Shown here piece after piece: positions 10,291 through 18,476 of a DNA stretch of 33,507 nt (its first letter is position 1; each line of letters starts with the position of its first letter). Under the pieces are notes generated by a model. It ran no database searches. It was not told where the DNA came from and was given only the letters and a program-made list of their open reading frames with translations. The position numbers and the translations under genes were made by a program. This DNA comes from Flavobacteriaceae bacterium (GTDB lineage Bacteria; Bacteroidota; Bacteroidia; Flavobacteriales; Flavobacteriaceae): NCBI GenBank assembly GCA_030613745.1, contig JAUWLK010000002.1:1-33507 (forward strand), given 5' to 3'.

Positions 10291-10321
10291 AAAAAAGCTA
10301 ACTTTAAAAGCTAGCTTTTTT
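10291..10321. terminator. Terminator-like hairpin between divergent genes
   Basis: AAAAAAGCTA at 10291-10300 pairs perfectly with TAGCTTTTTT at 10312-10321. An A/C mismatch then precedes one more C-G pair around an AT-rich loop. It has U-tracts on both strands. Its position is odd, since the genes on both sides point away from it. On the minus strand it would lie in the 5' leader of the VCBS operon if transcription starts upstream of it, or it may insulate the two units from antisense transcription. Confidence 0.5.
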
Positions 10322-10394
10322 TATACTTTATACTTTTACTTAATTAATGTATTATAATTACTGCTAAAGTATGTTATTAGTTAATAAGTTGTAG

Positions 10395-10450
10395 TTAATG
10401 ATAGTTTAAAAAGATTAATGAAAAGTTAAAAAGATTAATGAAAAGTTAAA
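10395..10450 (+). promoter_or_regulatory. Phased TTAA direct-repeat array, candidate response-regulator operator
   Basis: A 20-bp unit (AAGATTAATGAAAAGTTAAA) is repeated exactly at 10411-10430 and 10431-10450, with a degenerate copy just upstream. TTAA half-sites begin at 10395, 10406, 10415, 10426, 10435 and 10446, so the spacing alternates 11 and 9 bp with a 20-bp period, about two helical turns. OmpR/PhoB-family regulators typically bind head-to-tail half-sites with about 11-bp spacing. The array ends 40 bp before the kinase start. Autoregulation by the adjacent regulator is inferred. Confidence 0.55.
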
Positions 10451-10490
10451 AACATGATTTATAAAGGTATTATATAGATATTAGCATGTA

Positions 10491-11780
10491 ATGAATGAAA
10501 AAAAATCCCATATAATAATATTTATAATATTTATAATATCAATAATTGGACTCTCAATTGTGCAGTATCAATATTTACGCATTGGTTTAAATCTAGCTAA
10601 AGTCCAATTTAATGAAAAAATGGGTTTGGTTGTAAATAATATCAAAGAAGGACTTAAACAACCCGATGAATTGACTTTTTTAGTAGGAAAAGCTATCACT
10701 AAAGATGACACTTATTTTAAGCTTAGTATTGATAGTGTACATGATGCCTCAAGTTATTTTATGAATGATTTTTTAAAAGATAAACTATTGCAGCAAGGTA
10801 TTAAAACAGAATTTACTTATACTTTAACTGCAAAAGACTCAACAGACTATTTAAAGTCACCTAATTCTTATAATAATGAAGAATCTCTTTTAAAGTATAC
10901 AATAGCACTAGATGGTTATTTGCCTTCATTAGTTAAAAAAAGACTTGTTCTAGAACTTCAATTTAAAAATTTAAACAATTATTTTTTATCTCAGATAAAC
11001 GGATTAACAATACCTAGTTTATTATTTATTGTGGCAATAATTTTTGTTATAATTTGGGTTCTTAAATCGTTTTATTGGCAAAAAAATTTAATAACAATAA
11101 CCAATGAATTTATTAATAATCTTACGCATGAATTAAAAACTCCTGTTTTTTCTATTGGAATTGCAACAAAAATATTACAAGAAAAAACTAATAATGAAAA
11201 TAAAGAATTGGTAAATATGATACGTGGTCAAGTTGATAAACTTAAAAATCAAATTGAAAAAGTATTAGAATTGGCAAGCTTAGAAGGTAAAAAGAATTTT
11301 ATTGAAAAAAAGGTTATAGATTTTAAACCTATAATTTTAAAATTAATAAAAGATTTTGAACAATTAGCAGTTTTAGAAAACATTAATTTTATTAGTGAAG
11401 TTAAGGGTAGTCAGTTTATTATTAATTGTGAACCATATCATCTTGAAAATGCAATTAATAGTCTTTTAGATAATGCTAATAAGTATTCAAAAGAAAATAT
11501 AAAAATTATACTTTTGGTTTTTAAAGATAAAAATAAATTATTTATTAGTGTGAAGGATAACGGTATAGGAATTACTGATGAAGATAAAAAAAAGATTTTT
11601 GATAAGTATTTTAGAATATCAGCAGGAGATGTTCATAATGTTAAAGGCTATGGTTTAGGATTGAATTATGTAAAAAGAATTGTAAAACTTCACAAGGGTA
11701 CAATAGCTGTAAAAAGCAAATTAGGTGAAGGCTCAGAATTTATATTTAGTTTACCTTTGTATAACAATGAAAAAAACTAA
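10491..11780 (+). CDS. Membrane-bound sensor histidine kinase
   Basis: Classical histidine kinase of 429 residues. A membrane segment at about 7-28 and a second at about 174-194 enclose a roughly 145-residue periplasmic sensor region in which I recognise no domain. No clear HAMP domain is visible before the dimerisation helix. The H-box is NLTHELKTPV with the phospho-acceptor at His213. The ATPase part has the N-box (LLDNANKYS), G1 (DNGIGI) and G2 (GYGLGLNYV), so it looks catalytically complete. The gene overlaps the response regulator by 14 nt. It is divergent from the VCBS lipoprotein operon and convergent with SusD, so either may be its target; the sequence does not decide. Confidence 0.93.
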   Translation: MNEKKSHIIIFIIFIISIIGLSIVQYQYLRIGLNLAKVQFNEKMGLVVNNIKEGLKQPDELTFLVGKAITKDDTYFKLSIDSVHDASSYFMNDFLKDKLLQQGIKTEFTYTLTAKDSTDYLKSPNSYNNEESLLKYTIALDGYLPSLVKKRLVLELQFKNLNNYFLSQINGLTIPSLLFIVAIIFVIIWVLKSFYWQKNLITITNEFINNLTHELKTPVFSIGIATKILQEKTNNENKELVNMIRGQVDKLKNQIEKVLELASLEGKKNFIEKKVIDFKPIILKLIKDFEQLAVLENINFISEVKGSQFIINCEPYHLENAINSLLDNANKYSKENIKIILLVFKDKNKLFISVKDNGIGITDEDKKKIFDKYFRISAGDVHNVKGYGLGLNYVKRIVKLHKGTIAVKSKLGEGSEFIFSLPLYNNEKN

Positions 11781-12468
11781 AAAAATATTATTAGTAGAAG
11801 ATGATGAGTCTTTAGGATATTTACTTTCAGAATATCTTAGGATGAAAGATTTTGATGTTATTTGGAAAAAAAATGGTATTTCAGCTTTGGAAACTATTCG
11901 TCAAGATTATTTTGATTTGATTGTATTAGATGTGATGATGCCAGATATGGATGGTTTTACTTTAGCAAGAAGAATTAAGCAACAATTTACTGAAACCCCT
12001 TTTATTTTTTTAACGGCACGCTCTTTAAAAATAGATGTTTTAAAAGGATTTTCTTTAGGTGCAGTTGATTATTTAAAAAAACCTATAGATGAAGAAGAAT
12101 TAGTAGTAAGATTAAATACATTATTAAATACTTTGTATGTTAATAAATTAACTTCAAATAATAATAAAGGTAAATTTACTTTAGGTGATTATGTATATAA
12201 TAAAAATAATCTTCAATTAGTTTATAAAGATGGTTTTGTGCAACAATTAACATTTAAGGAAAATGAGTTATTGTATCTTTTGGTTATCAAACAAAATGAA
12301 TTGTGTTCTCATAAAGAGATTTTAAATAGCATTTGGAGTAAAAATGATTTTTTCAGTAAAAAAAGTTTAAATGTTTTTGTTTCACGGTTAAGAAAATACT
12401 TTAGTAAAGACCGATCAATCAGAATTGAAAATGTTCATAATCAAGGATTTATTTTTAAATTAGATTAA
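11767..12468 (+). CDS. OmpR/PhoB-type DNA-binding response regulator
   Basis: Response regulator of 233 residues. I start it at MKKTKKILLVEDD (11767) instead of the track start at 11725, since this is the normal receiver N-terminus and leaves a 14-nt overlap with the kinase. The receiver has the acidic pair at residues 12-13, the phospho-acceptor Asp55 in VLDVMMPDMDG, the LTA switch residue and the KKP lysine. The C-terminal winged helix (about 140-233, LTFKENELL to NVHNQGFIF) is the Trans_Reg_C type. It is cognate to the kinase before it. The direct-repeat array upstream of the kinase fits this class of regulator. Confidence 0.93.
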   Translation: MKKTKKILLVEDDESLGYLLSEYLRMKDFDVIWKKNGISALETIRQDYFDLIVLDVMMPDMDGFTLARRIKQQFTETPFIFLTARSLKIDVLKGFSLGAVDYLKKPIDEEELVVRLNTLLNTLYVNKLTSNNNKGKFTLGDYVYNKNNLQLVYKDGFVQQLTFKENELLYLLVIKQNELCSHKEILNSIWSKNDFFSKKSLNVFVSRLRKYFSKDRSIRIENVHNQGFIFKLD

Positions 12469-12500
12469 ATAAGTTTGTTAAAATAAATTAGTTGTATAAA

Positions 12501-12526
12501 AAAACACCCTTGAAGAAGGGTGTTTT
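12501..12526. terminator. Bidirectional rho-independent terminator
   Basis: AAAACACCCTT at 12501-12511 and AAGGGTGTTTT at 12516-12526 form a perfect 11-bp stem with a GAAG loop. U-rich tails follow on both strands. It lies 32 bp after the response-regulator stop and 22 bp after the SusD stop on the other strand, so it can end both convergent units. Confidence 0.9.
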
Positions 12527-12548
12527 ACTTTTTATTAAAAAGGATAAT

Positions 12549-14129
12549 TTAATATCCAGGATTTTGAACCAAATTAGGGTTTGATAATAAAGCATTAGAT
12601 GGAATTGGAAATAAATTTTTATTTGCATCACCAACAGCTCCTGGGTCTTTAAACTCCCAATCTTTAGTAAATTGACCAAAACGAACTAAGTCATTCCTTC
12701 TGGTAAATTCTACATACAATTCTCTACCTCTTTCATCCAAAAGATCACTTTCAGAAACACTACCTAAATCGGATGCTCCCCTTAATGCTCTTAATTCATT
12801 TACCATAATTGTAGCATCTCCACCACTTCTTAGCATAGCTTCTGCCTTCATTAAATGTGCATCAGAATATCTAAAAATAATTTCATGACTTGTGAAACCA
12901 CCGTTTGCAGGGTGGTATTTAATAACGCGAATTCCTGTTTTTTCATCATTTCCAGATAATCCGGGAAGTTCTTTTGAAAATACCAAATCTGCTCCTGCTC
13001 TGTCTTTAAAGTTAACACCTAAGGAATCAACTTGTTGCCCAATCAAAAACCCATAACCAATACCATAATTAGGATTGTCTGCATTAGTTGAATTAGTTGC
13101 ATTAGTTGCATCAGGTACCCAACCTCTTCGTTCTTCCTGACCGTCACCTGCTTTGTTAGAATTAGGATTTCCTTCAAAAAGATCATAAAATTCTGCTAAA
13201 GTTGTAAAACCATTCCATCCACCACCTGTATTGTCTGGAGTAATTTGGTGATAATGTAATCCGTTCCATATTCTATTTCCTACACCTGTAGGTAAGTACC
13301 AAATAGTTTCATCATCAACATCTTCTTTAAATAGATCAAAATAACCTGCTTGTAATCCAAAACCATCAGCTGCAATTGCATCAACAGCAGTAATTACTCC
13401 TGCCATATCACCTGAGTCAGCTGAACCTGTACCTTTAAAAATATGGGCATTTAAAAGTAATCTGGCCTTTAAAAAATATGCTGATGCTTTTGATGCTCTA
13501 TTAGTTTCAGCACTTGGTCCAGTTGCAGGTAAATCAGCAATAGCATCGTTTAAATCCTGTAAAATAAAATCATAAGCTTCTGTACTAGACATAACTATTG
13601 GATTAATTTCAGGTCCTTCATCTGGTTGTCTAAATGGTACTTGACCATAAAGGTCTAAAATGGTATACATACTTAAAGCTCTTACAAATTTAGCATCTGC
13701 TAATTGTGTTGCTGATGCACTACTTAATGGATCAATTATTTCACTAGCGAGAAATGTATTTTGATTGAACTGGTTCCATACAGTAAGTACATATGCGTGA
13801 GATGGTGACCAGGTATGTGCATGTAAAGTTCTCCAAACACCATTATCTCCCCAATCAGTACCTCTAGTAGGTACAAGTTGCTCATCAGTAGTAACTTCAT
13901 TCAAGGCAAAATAATTACCTTGATCTCCAAACTGTCCATTAAATGAATTGTATAAATTTGAAATGGCAGCATCTACATCTTCCACTCCAGAAAAACCTCC
14001 TTCACCACCAGAACTGTGGATAGAGTCTGTTTCTTTAATCTCCAAATTAGTACATGAGATCATAAACAGGGCTGACATCATAGACAGCAATCCTATTCTT
14101 TTTATTTGTTTTTTTATCATTATTTTCAT
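12549..14129 (-). CDS. SusD/RagB-family outer-membrane glycan-binding lipoprotein
   Basis: A 526-residue SusD-like surface lipoprotein that works as the lid and binding partner of the adjacent SusC transporter. It has a signal peptide with lipobox MISC (Cys26), an N-terminal SusD-like region (VDAAISNLYNSFNG), TPR-type helices including KASAYFLKARLLLNAHIF, and the family-typical end NPNLVQNPGY. The start could also be the Met at 14120. The SusC stop lies 16 bp upstream, so they are co-transcribed. The ligand cannot be read from sequence; the fructokinase and sugar porter upstream suggest a fructose-containing glycan. The unit ends at the 12501-12526 terminator. Confidence 0.95.
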   Translation of the reverse strand: MKIMIKKQIKRIGLLSMMSALFMISCTNLEIKETDSIHSSGGEGGFSGVEDVDAAISNLYNSFNGQFGDQGNYFALNEVTTDEQLVPTRGTDWGDNGVWRTLHAHTWSPSHAYVLTVWNQFNQNTFLASEIIDPLSSASATQLADAKFVRALSMYTILDLYGQVPFRQPDEGPEINPIVMSSTEAYDFILQDLNDAIADLPATGPSAETNRASKASAYFLKARLLLNAHIFKGTGSADSGDMAGVITAVDAIAADGFGLQAGYFDLFKEDVDDETIWYLPTGVGNRIWNGLHYHQITPDNTGGGWNGFTTLAEFYDLFEGNPNSNKAGDGQEERRGWVPDATNATNSTNADNPNYGIGYGFLIGQQVDSLGVNFKDRAGADLVFSKELPGLSGNDEKTGIRVIKYHPANGGFTSHEIIFRYSDAHLMKAEAMLRSGGDATIMVNELRALRGASDLGSVSESDLLDERGRELYVEFTRRNDLVRFGQFTKDWEFKDPGAVGDANKNLFPIPSNALLSNPNLVQNPGY

Positions 14130-14145
14130 GACTTTTTAATTTTTT

Positions 14146-17100
14146 TTAAAATGTAACATTAAATCCAAAAGTAATTGTTCTTGGTCTTGGGTATGAAGTA
14201 TAATCTATACCAGCAGTTGGTAAACCATTCAATAAATCCCCTTGAGCAGGACTTGTACTTAACTCAGGATCTAAACCACTATAATCAGTAATTAGAAATA
14301 AATTTTGACCAGTTAAGTAAAATCGTAATGAATTCAAAAAGCTATCTTCTTTAATTGGTACTGTATATCCAATAGAAGCATTTTGTAAACGAATAAAATC
14401 ACCTTTTTCTAAAAACCTTTCTGATACTTCTGCCGCAGCATTACCAGCCTCACCACTTGTTAGTACATTTGGTGTTACATTACGTGCATTGTTAATAGAT
14501 CCAGCAATAAACAAAGCATTGGCCGTATTGTTGTACACATAAAAACCAGATTGTGCAGATAAAAATGCTGAAAAATCAAAGTTTTTATAAGTAAGATTTG
14601 TAGAAAGACCCCAGTTAGTTGTTGGAAGCGCACTTTTTCCTCTAAACTGTTGATTATCATCAGAAATTGGTTGACCATTTGCATCAAAACCTTCAAAACT
14701 TCTTATAAAGTAAGAGAATAATGGTTGGTTTTCAGCCAATATTTGAGAATAAGCTTGTGATAATCCTTGTCCGCGAATAGTACCTGCAGGAATTTGTCCT
14801 CCAAAATCTTGTAGCTCATTATCATTATAGGCTATGTTAAATCCGGCACTCCAAGTTAAATCATGACTTTGAATTAAGTCATAATTAATTGAAAATTCAA
14901 TTCCCTGATTTAATACAGTAGCATCTAAATTTTGAAAGAAAAATGGTTGAGGTGAAGGCTGTGCCGCTTCAACACTCAATAAAAGGTCTTTAGTTTCAGA
15001 TTTATATATATCAATACTACCGTTTAGTCTATTCATGAATAAACCATAATCAATACCAAATCCATAAGAAGTAGTTTCTTCCCATTTTAGATCAGGGTTT
15101 GCAAAAGAAACAGGGCCAGTACCCGGTATGTCAATTCCACCATCTTCTTTAATGCCAATACCAGCATATCTTTCTCTACGTATAAAGTTACCATGACCTA
15201 AACCATCTTGATTACCTGTAATACCCCAACTTACTCTGGCTTTTAATAGTGAAAAAGTATCTCCCATAAAATCTTCTTCATTTATTTTCCATGCAAATGC
15301 AGCTGAAGGAAAAACACCATATTGGTTATCAGAACCAAAACGAGATGAACCATCTATTCTTACTGTACCAGTAAATAAATATTTGTTTGCTATGGTATAA
15401 TTTGCTCTTGCAAAGTAAGATTGTAATTCGTCAGTAGAATCAAAGGTGTCACCAACAACAGACGATACGTTTGTACCACTAGGAGAGGTTAAGTTATCAG
15501 TTGTAGGAGTTGGAAACAAACGATTAACAAATAAACCAGATGAATTAAAACCATACTGTTGGTAAGAACCTGATATAGCACTTTCAATAGCAGCGGCTGA
15601 ATTTTCTAAATCACTCGCCATTTGATTCATATTGTTAGTACTGTAACCCCAACCATTTACATTTCTACCGCTTCTTTGAAAATCTTGAAAAGAGTATCCA
15701 GCAAGTAGGTTCAATTTTGAATTTTCAAAATCTTTATCCCAGTTTAGGGTAAGTTCCAATAATTTACTTTTAGCATCCAAATCATTTAAACTTCCTGTAC
15801 CATTACCAAAAACACCACTACCAGCATTTCTAGCTAAACCAGATGTTTGTACTTCTCTTGTTGATGTTGAACTGTCATAACCTAAAGTTAATTTAGCTAT
15901 TAATTCAGAAGTTATATTATAATCTGCAGAAAAGTTAAGTAATATTCTATTTGTTTCAGATGTATTTTGAATATATGCTAACATGTTAGCAGGATTTCTT
16001 TGTCCTCCTGAATCAAAATCAGGATCATTTGGCCATGTAGGATTAGCAGAGTATGCAGCTCCTAAAAGATCTCCTTGAAAACCGGCACTACCACTTAGTG
16101 CAGGTAATTCATCATCTACTTTTGAAATAGTTGATTGTAAGTTTAATTTTAATTTGTCATCAAAAAATCGATGATTTAGATTTAATCGTCCTGAAATTCT
16201 TTGTAAAGACGAGTTTTCCATAATTCCTTGTTGATCCTGATAACCAAATGTAGCTCTTACTGATCCATCTTCATAACTGCGAGAATATGCTAAATTTTGA
16301 TCGTGAGAAAAAGAATTTCTCGTTACAATATCTTGCCAATCTGTTTTATTACCAAAATCTTGAGCTACTGCATCACCACCAAATTGAGTTACTGCATCTA
16401 AAAAAACTTCTGGTTTTAACAAATCATAACTATTGGCAGGTGTTGCATAACTATAGGATGAATTGAATTCAAATTGATTTCCTCTTCCTTTTTTAGTAGT
16501 AACAATAACCACACCGTTTGCCCCTCTTGAACCGTAAATAGCTGTAGCCGATGCATCTTTTAAAACACTTATGCTTTCAATATCATTTGGATTTAGAAAG
16601 CTAAGTGGGTTTTGAGCTGAACTTGAACCAATTCCATTTCTTGATTCAGCAGAAGTATTTTCACCTGAAAGAGGTACCCCATCAACAACGTATAAAGGGT
16701 CATTATTTGATCGTACTGAAGTAGTACCACGAATACGAATTGCTATTCCTGCACCAGGTTCTCCACTGGATTGTGTAATTTGTACCCCAGCAACTTTACC
16801 CTGAATAAGTTGTTCAGGAGCAACGATTGCACCTCCGTTAAAATCTTTAGAGGTAACAGAAGCAACAGCTCCAGTTGCATCTTTAACTGTTGTTGTACCA
16901 TATCCAATTACAATAACTTCATCTAAAGCTTCTGAATCAATTTGCAATTGAACATTGATAACAGATTGGTTGTTTACAGAAACCTCTTGATTAATAAAGC
17001 CTATAAAGCTAAATACCAAAATGGCATCATCACCAACACCATCAATGGAATAATTTCCATCAAAATCTGTGGCTGTACCATTTGATGTGCCTTTGACAAT

Positions 17101-17226
17101 AACATTAACTCCAGGTAATGGTCCATCATCACCTGTTACTGTTCCACTTACTGTTTGAGCAAAAATTATGCTACCTGATAGCATAATACTCAAAAACATA
17201 AATTGTTTGAGCAATTTGTTTTTCAT
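14146..17226 (-). CDS. SusC/RagA-family TonB-dependent outer-membrane transporter
   Basis: A 1,026-residue TonB-dependent transporter that imports oligosaccharides across the outer membrane with SusD. Order: signal peptide ending FAQ (about 1-23), CarboxypepD_reg-like domain (about 24-100), a TonB-box-like segment DEVIVIGYG, a plug domain (about 115-235, with the family motif ISVLKDASATAIYGSRGANG), then the beta-barrel ending in the aromatic C-terminus FNVTF. Length is normal for the family. No N-terminal STN domain is visible, so there is no sign of anti-sigma signalling. A 195-bp gap separates it from the kinase gene upstream and probably holds its own promoter, though I saw no clean box. 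Confidence 0.96.
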   Translation of the reverse strand: MKNKLLKQFMFLSIMLSGSIIFAQTVSGTVTGDDGPLPGVNVIVKGTSNGTATDFDGNYSIDGVGDDAILVFSFIGFINQEVSVNNQSVINVQLQIDSEALDEVIVIGYGTTTVKDATGAVASVTSKDFNGGAIVAPEQLIQGKVAGVQITQSSGEPGAGIAIRIRGTTSVRSNNDPLYVVDGVPLSGENTSAESRNGIGSSSAQNPLSFLNPNDIESISVLKDASATAIYGSRGANGVVIVTTKKGRGNQFEFNSSYSYATPANSYDLLKPEVFLDAVTQFGGDAVAQDFGNKTDWQDIVTRNSFSHDQNLAYSRSYEDGSVRATFGYQDQQGIMENSSLQRISGRLNLNHRFFDDKLKLNLQSTISKVDDELPALSGSAGFQGDLLGAAYSANPTWPNDPDFDSGGQRNPANMLAYIQNTSETNRILLNFSADYNITSELIAKLTLGYDSSTSTREVQTSGLARNAGSGVFGNGTGSLNDLDAKSKLLELTLNWDKDFENSKLNLLAGYSFQDFQRSGRNVNGWGYSTNNMNQMASDLENSAAAIESAISGSYQQYGFNSSGLFVNRLFPTPTTDNLTSPSGTNVSSVVGDTFDSTDELQSYFARANYTIANKYLFTGTVRIDGSSRFGSDNQYGVFPSAAFAWKINEEDFMGDTFSLLKARVSWGITGNQDGLGHGNFIRRERYAGIGIKEDGGIDIPGTGPVSFANPDLKWEETTSYGFGIDYGLFMNRLNGSIDIYKSETKDLLLSVEAAQPSPQPFFFQNLDATVLNQGIEFSINYDLIQSHDLTWSAGFNIAYNDNELQDFGGQIPAGTIRGQGLSQAYSQILAENQPLFSYFIRSFEGFDANGQPISDDNQQFRGKSALPTTNWGLSTNLTYKNFDFSAFLSAQSGFYVYNNTANALFIAGSINNARNVTPNVLTSGEAGNAAAEVSERFLEKGDFIRLQNASIGYTVPIKEDSFLNSLRFYLTGQNLFLITDYSGLDPELSTSPAQGDLLNGLPTAGIDYTSYPRPRTITFGFNVTF

Positions 17227-17421
17227 AATTTATAATAATTAATTTAAGTAAAATATAAGTACTGCAATATAATAAAAAAAATATAATAAAATCTGTATTA
17301 TATAACAATCTTACAAAGTAAAGGTTAGGAAATTCTTTAAACAAATACAATTCAGTTAAAAATACGTATTATTAGGAATTAAAATAGATTTTATATTTGG
17401 GAAGTGTTTTTAAACAGCGAT

Positions 17422-18321
17422 CTAAACTCTATTTTTATTGGATTTCTTTATGAAATTTAATATTTCAGATTGAATAAGTTTAGGATTAGCACCTTCTTTA
17501 CTTGCAACTAAAGCACCTACTGCACAGGCAAAATCTAAAGCTTCTTCAGGCAGTGTTTTATATAGAAGCTTACTAATTAAAGTAGCTAAAAAAGAATCAC
17601 CAGCACCAACCGTGTCAACAACTTTTATCTTATAGCCATTATTAACATATAACTGATCATTATAAAGTAAAATAGCACCATCTTTACCTTTTGTAACACA
17701 TATTTGTTTGGTTTGGGTATGCTGTGAAAGAAATTGGATTTGTTTAATAATAGATTTTGAGTTGAAATTTAAAGCAGTACAAATTTCGTTTAATTCTTCG
17801 TCATTACATTTTATAAAGTCAGATTTCATCATTAAATCTAACAATAGATCCATTGTATAAAATGGGGCACGAAGATTTACATCAAATACCTTAAATTTAG
17901 CATATTGTAATAACTTTATGAGTGTGTTTTTTGTGATATTATCTCTACAAGCCAAACTTCCAAAAATAAAAACATCTGAAGACCTTACAATTTTAACTAT
18001 ATGATCTGAAACTTCAATTTTATCCCAGGCAACAGGATATTCTATTTCATAAGATGCTGAACCATTTTTATCTAAAGTTATATTGACACAACCAGTTTTG
18101 TGAAATTCATCTTGTTGAATTGTAGATGTATCCAATCCATTTTTGCTGATATACAGTAATAGATCTTTCCCATCTTGGTCATTACCAATTCTACTTATTA
18201 TATTTGTTTTAACACCAAAAGATTGTAATCTTAAGGCTACATTTAATGGTGCTCCACCTATTTTCTTGTGGGTTGGAAATACGTCCCAAAGTACTTCTCC
18301 AAAACAGGTTGCAGTTGGCAT
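17422..18321 (-). CDS. PfkB-family sugar kinase, probable fructokinase
   Basis: A 299-residue cytoplasmic ribokinase/PfkB-fold kinase, expected to phosphorylate imported fructose. The N-terminus FGEVLWDVFPTHKKIGGAP is characteristic of Bacteroidota fructokinases, with the substrate-binding GGAPLNVA segment. The C-terminal PfkB signature DTVGAGDSFLA carries the catalytic Asp at about residue 240. It lies between the MFS sugar porter and SusC, as in the described Bacteroides fructan locus where a fructokinase and inner-membrane importer accompany SusC/D. Other hexose or nucleoside substrates cannot be ruled out. Confidence 0.87.
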   Translation of the reverse strand: MPTATCFGEVLWDVFPTHKKIGGAPLNVALRLQSFGVKTNIISRIGNDQDGKDLLLYISKNGLDTSTIQQDEFHKTGCVNITLDKNGSASYEIEYPVAWDKIEVSDHIVKIVRSSDVFIFGSLACRDNITKNTLIKLLQYAKFKVFDVNLRAPFYTMDLLLDLMMKSDFIKCNDEELNEICTALNFNSKSIIKQIQFLSQHTQTKQICVTKGKDGAILLYNDQLYVNNGYKIKVVDTVGAGDSFLATLISKLLYKTLPEEALDFACAVGALVASKEGANPKLIQSEILNFIKKSNKNRV

Positions 18322-18476
18322 ATTTAAGTTGTTTTTTTATATAAAATTAGTTAAAATAATGAGGTAGATTGACAGTCTCTTGTCTCCATTGTTATTTGAT
18401 ATCCAGTACTTGTTACCAGCCACCTACAATCAAAACAATTATACAAATCAACGAATAAACAAATCCACAATTATTT

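Larger units (their letters stand above)
10192..10490. promoter_or_regulatory. Divergent intergenic region between VCBS operon and two-component system
   Basis: This 299-bp AT-rich gap must hold the promoters of both the minus-strand VCBS operon and the plus-strand kinase/regulator pair. I did not find a clean TAnnTTTG box on either strand. It contains a hairpin at 10291-10321 and a phased TTAA repeat array at 10395-10450, listed separately. Confidence 0.6.

Noticed and set aside
10395-10450. Short regular repeats considered as a CRISPR remnant
   Set aside because: The 20-bp units are directly adjacent with no spacers and there are no cas genes.
14475-14696. Minus-strand 73-residue ORF inside SusC, and the similar 12488-12679 ORF over SusD
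   Set aside because: Both are alternative frames of well-supported genes and have no recognisable features; the second also runs through the terminator.
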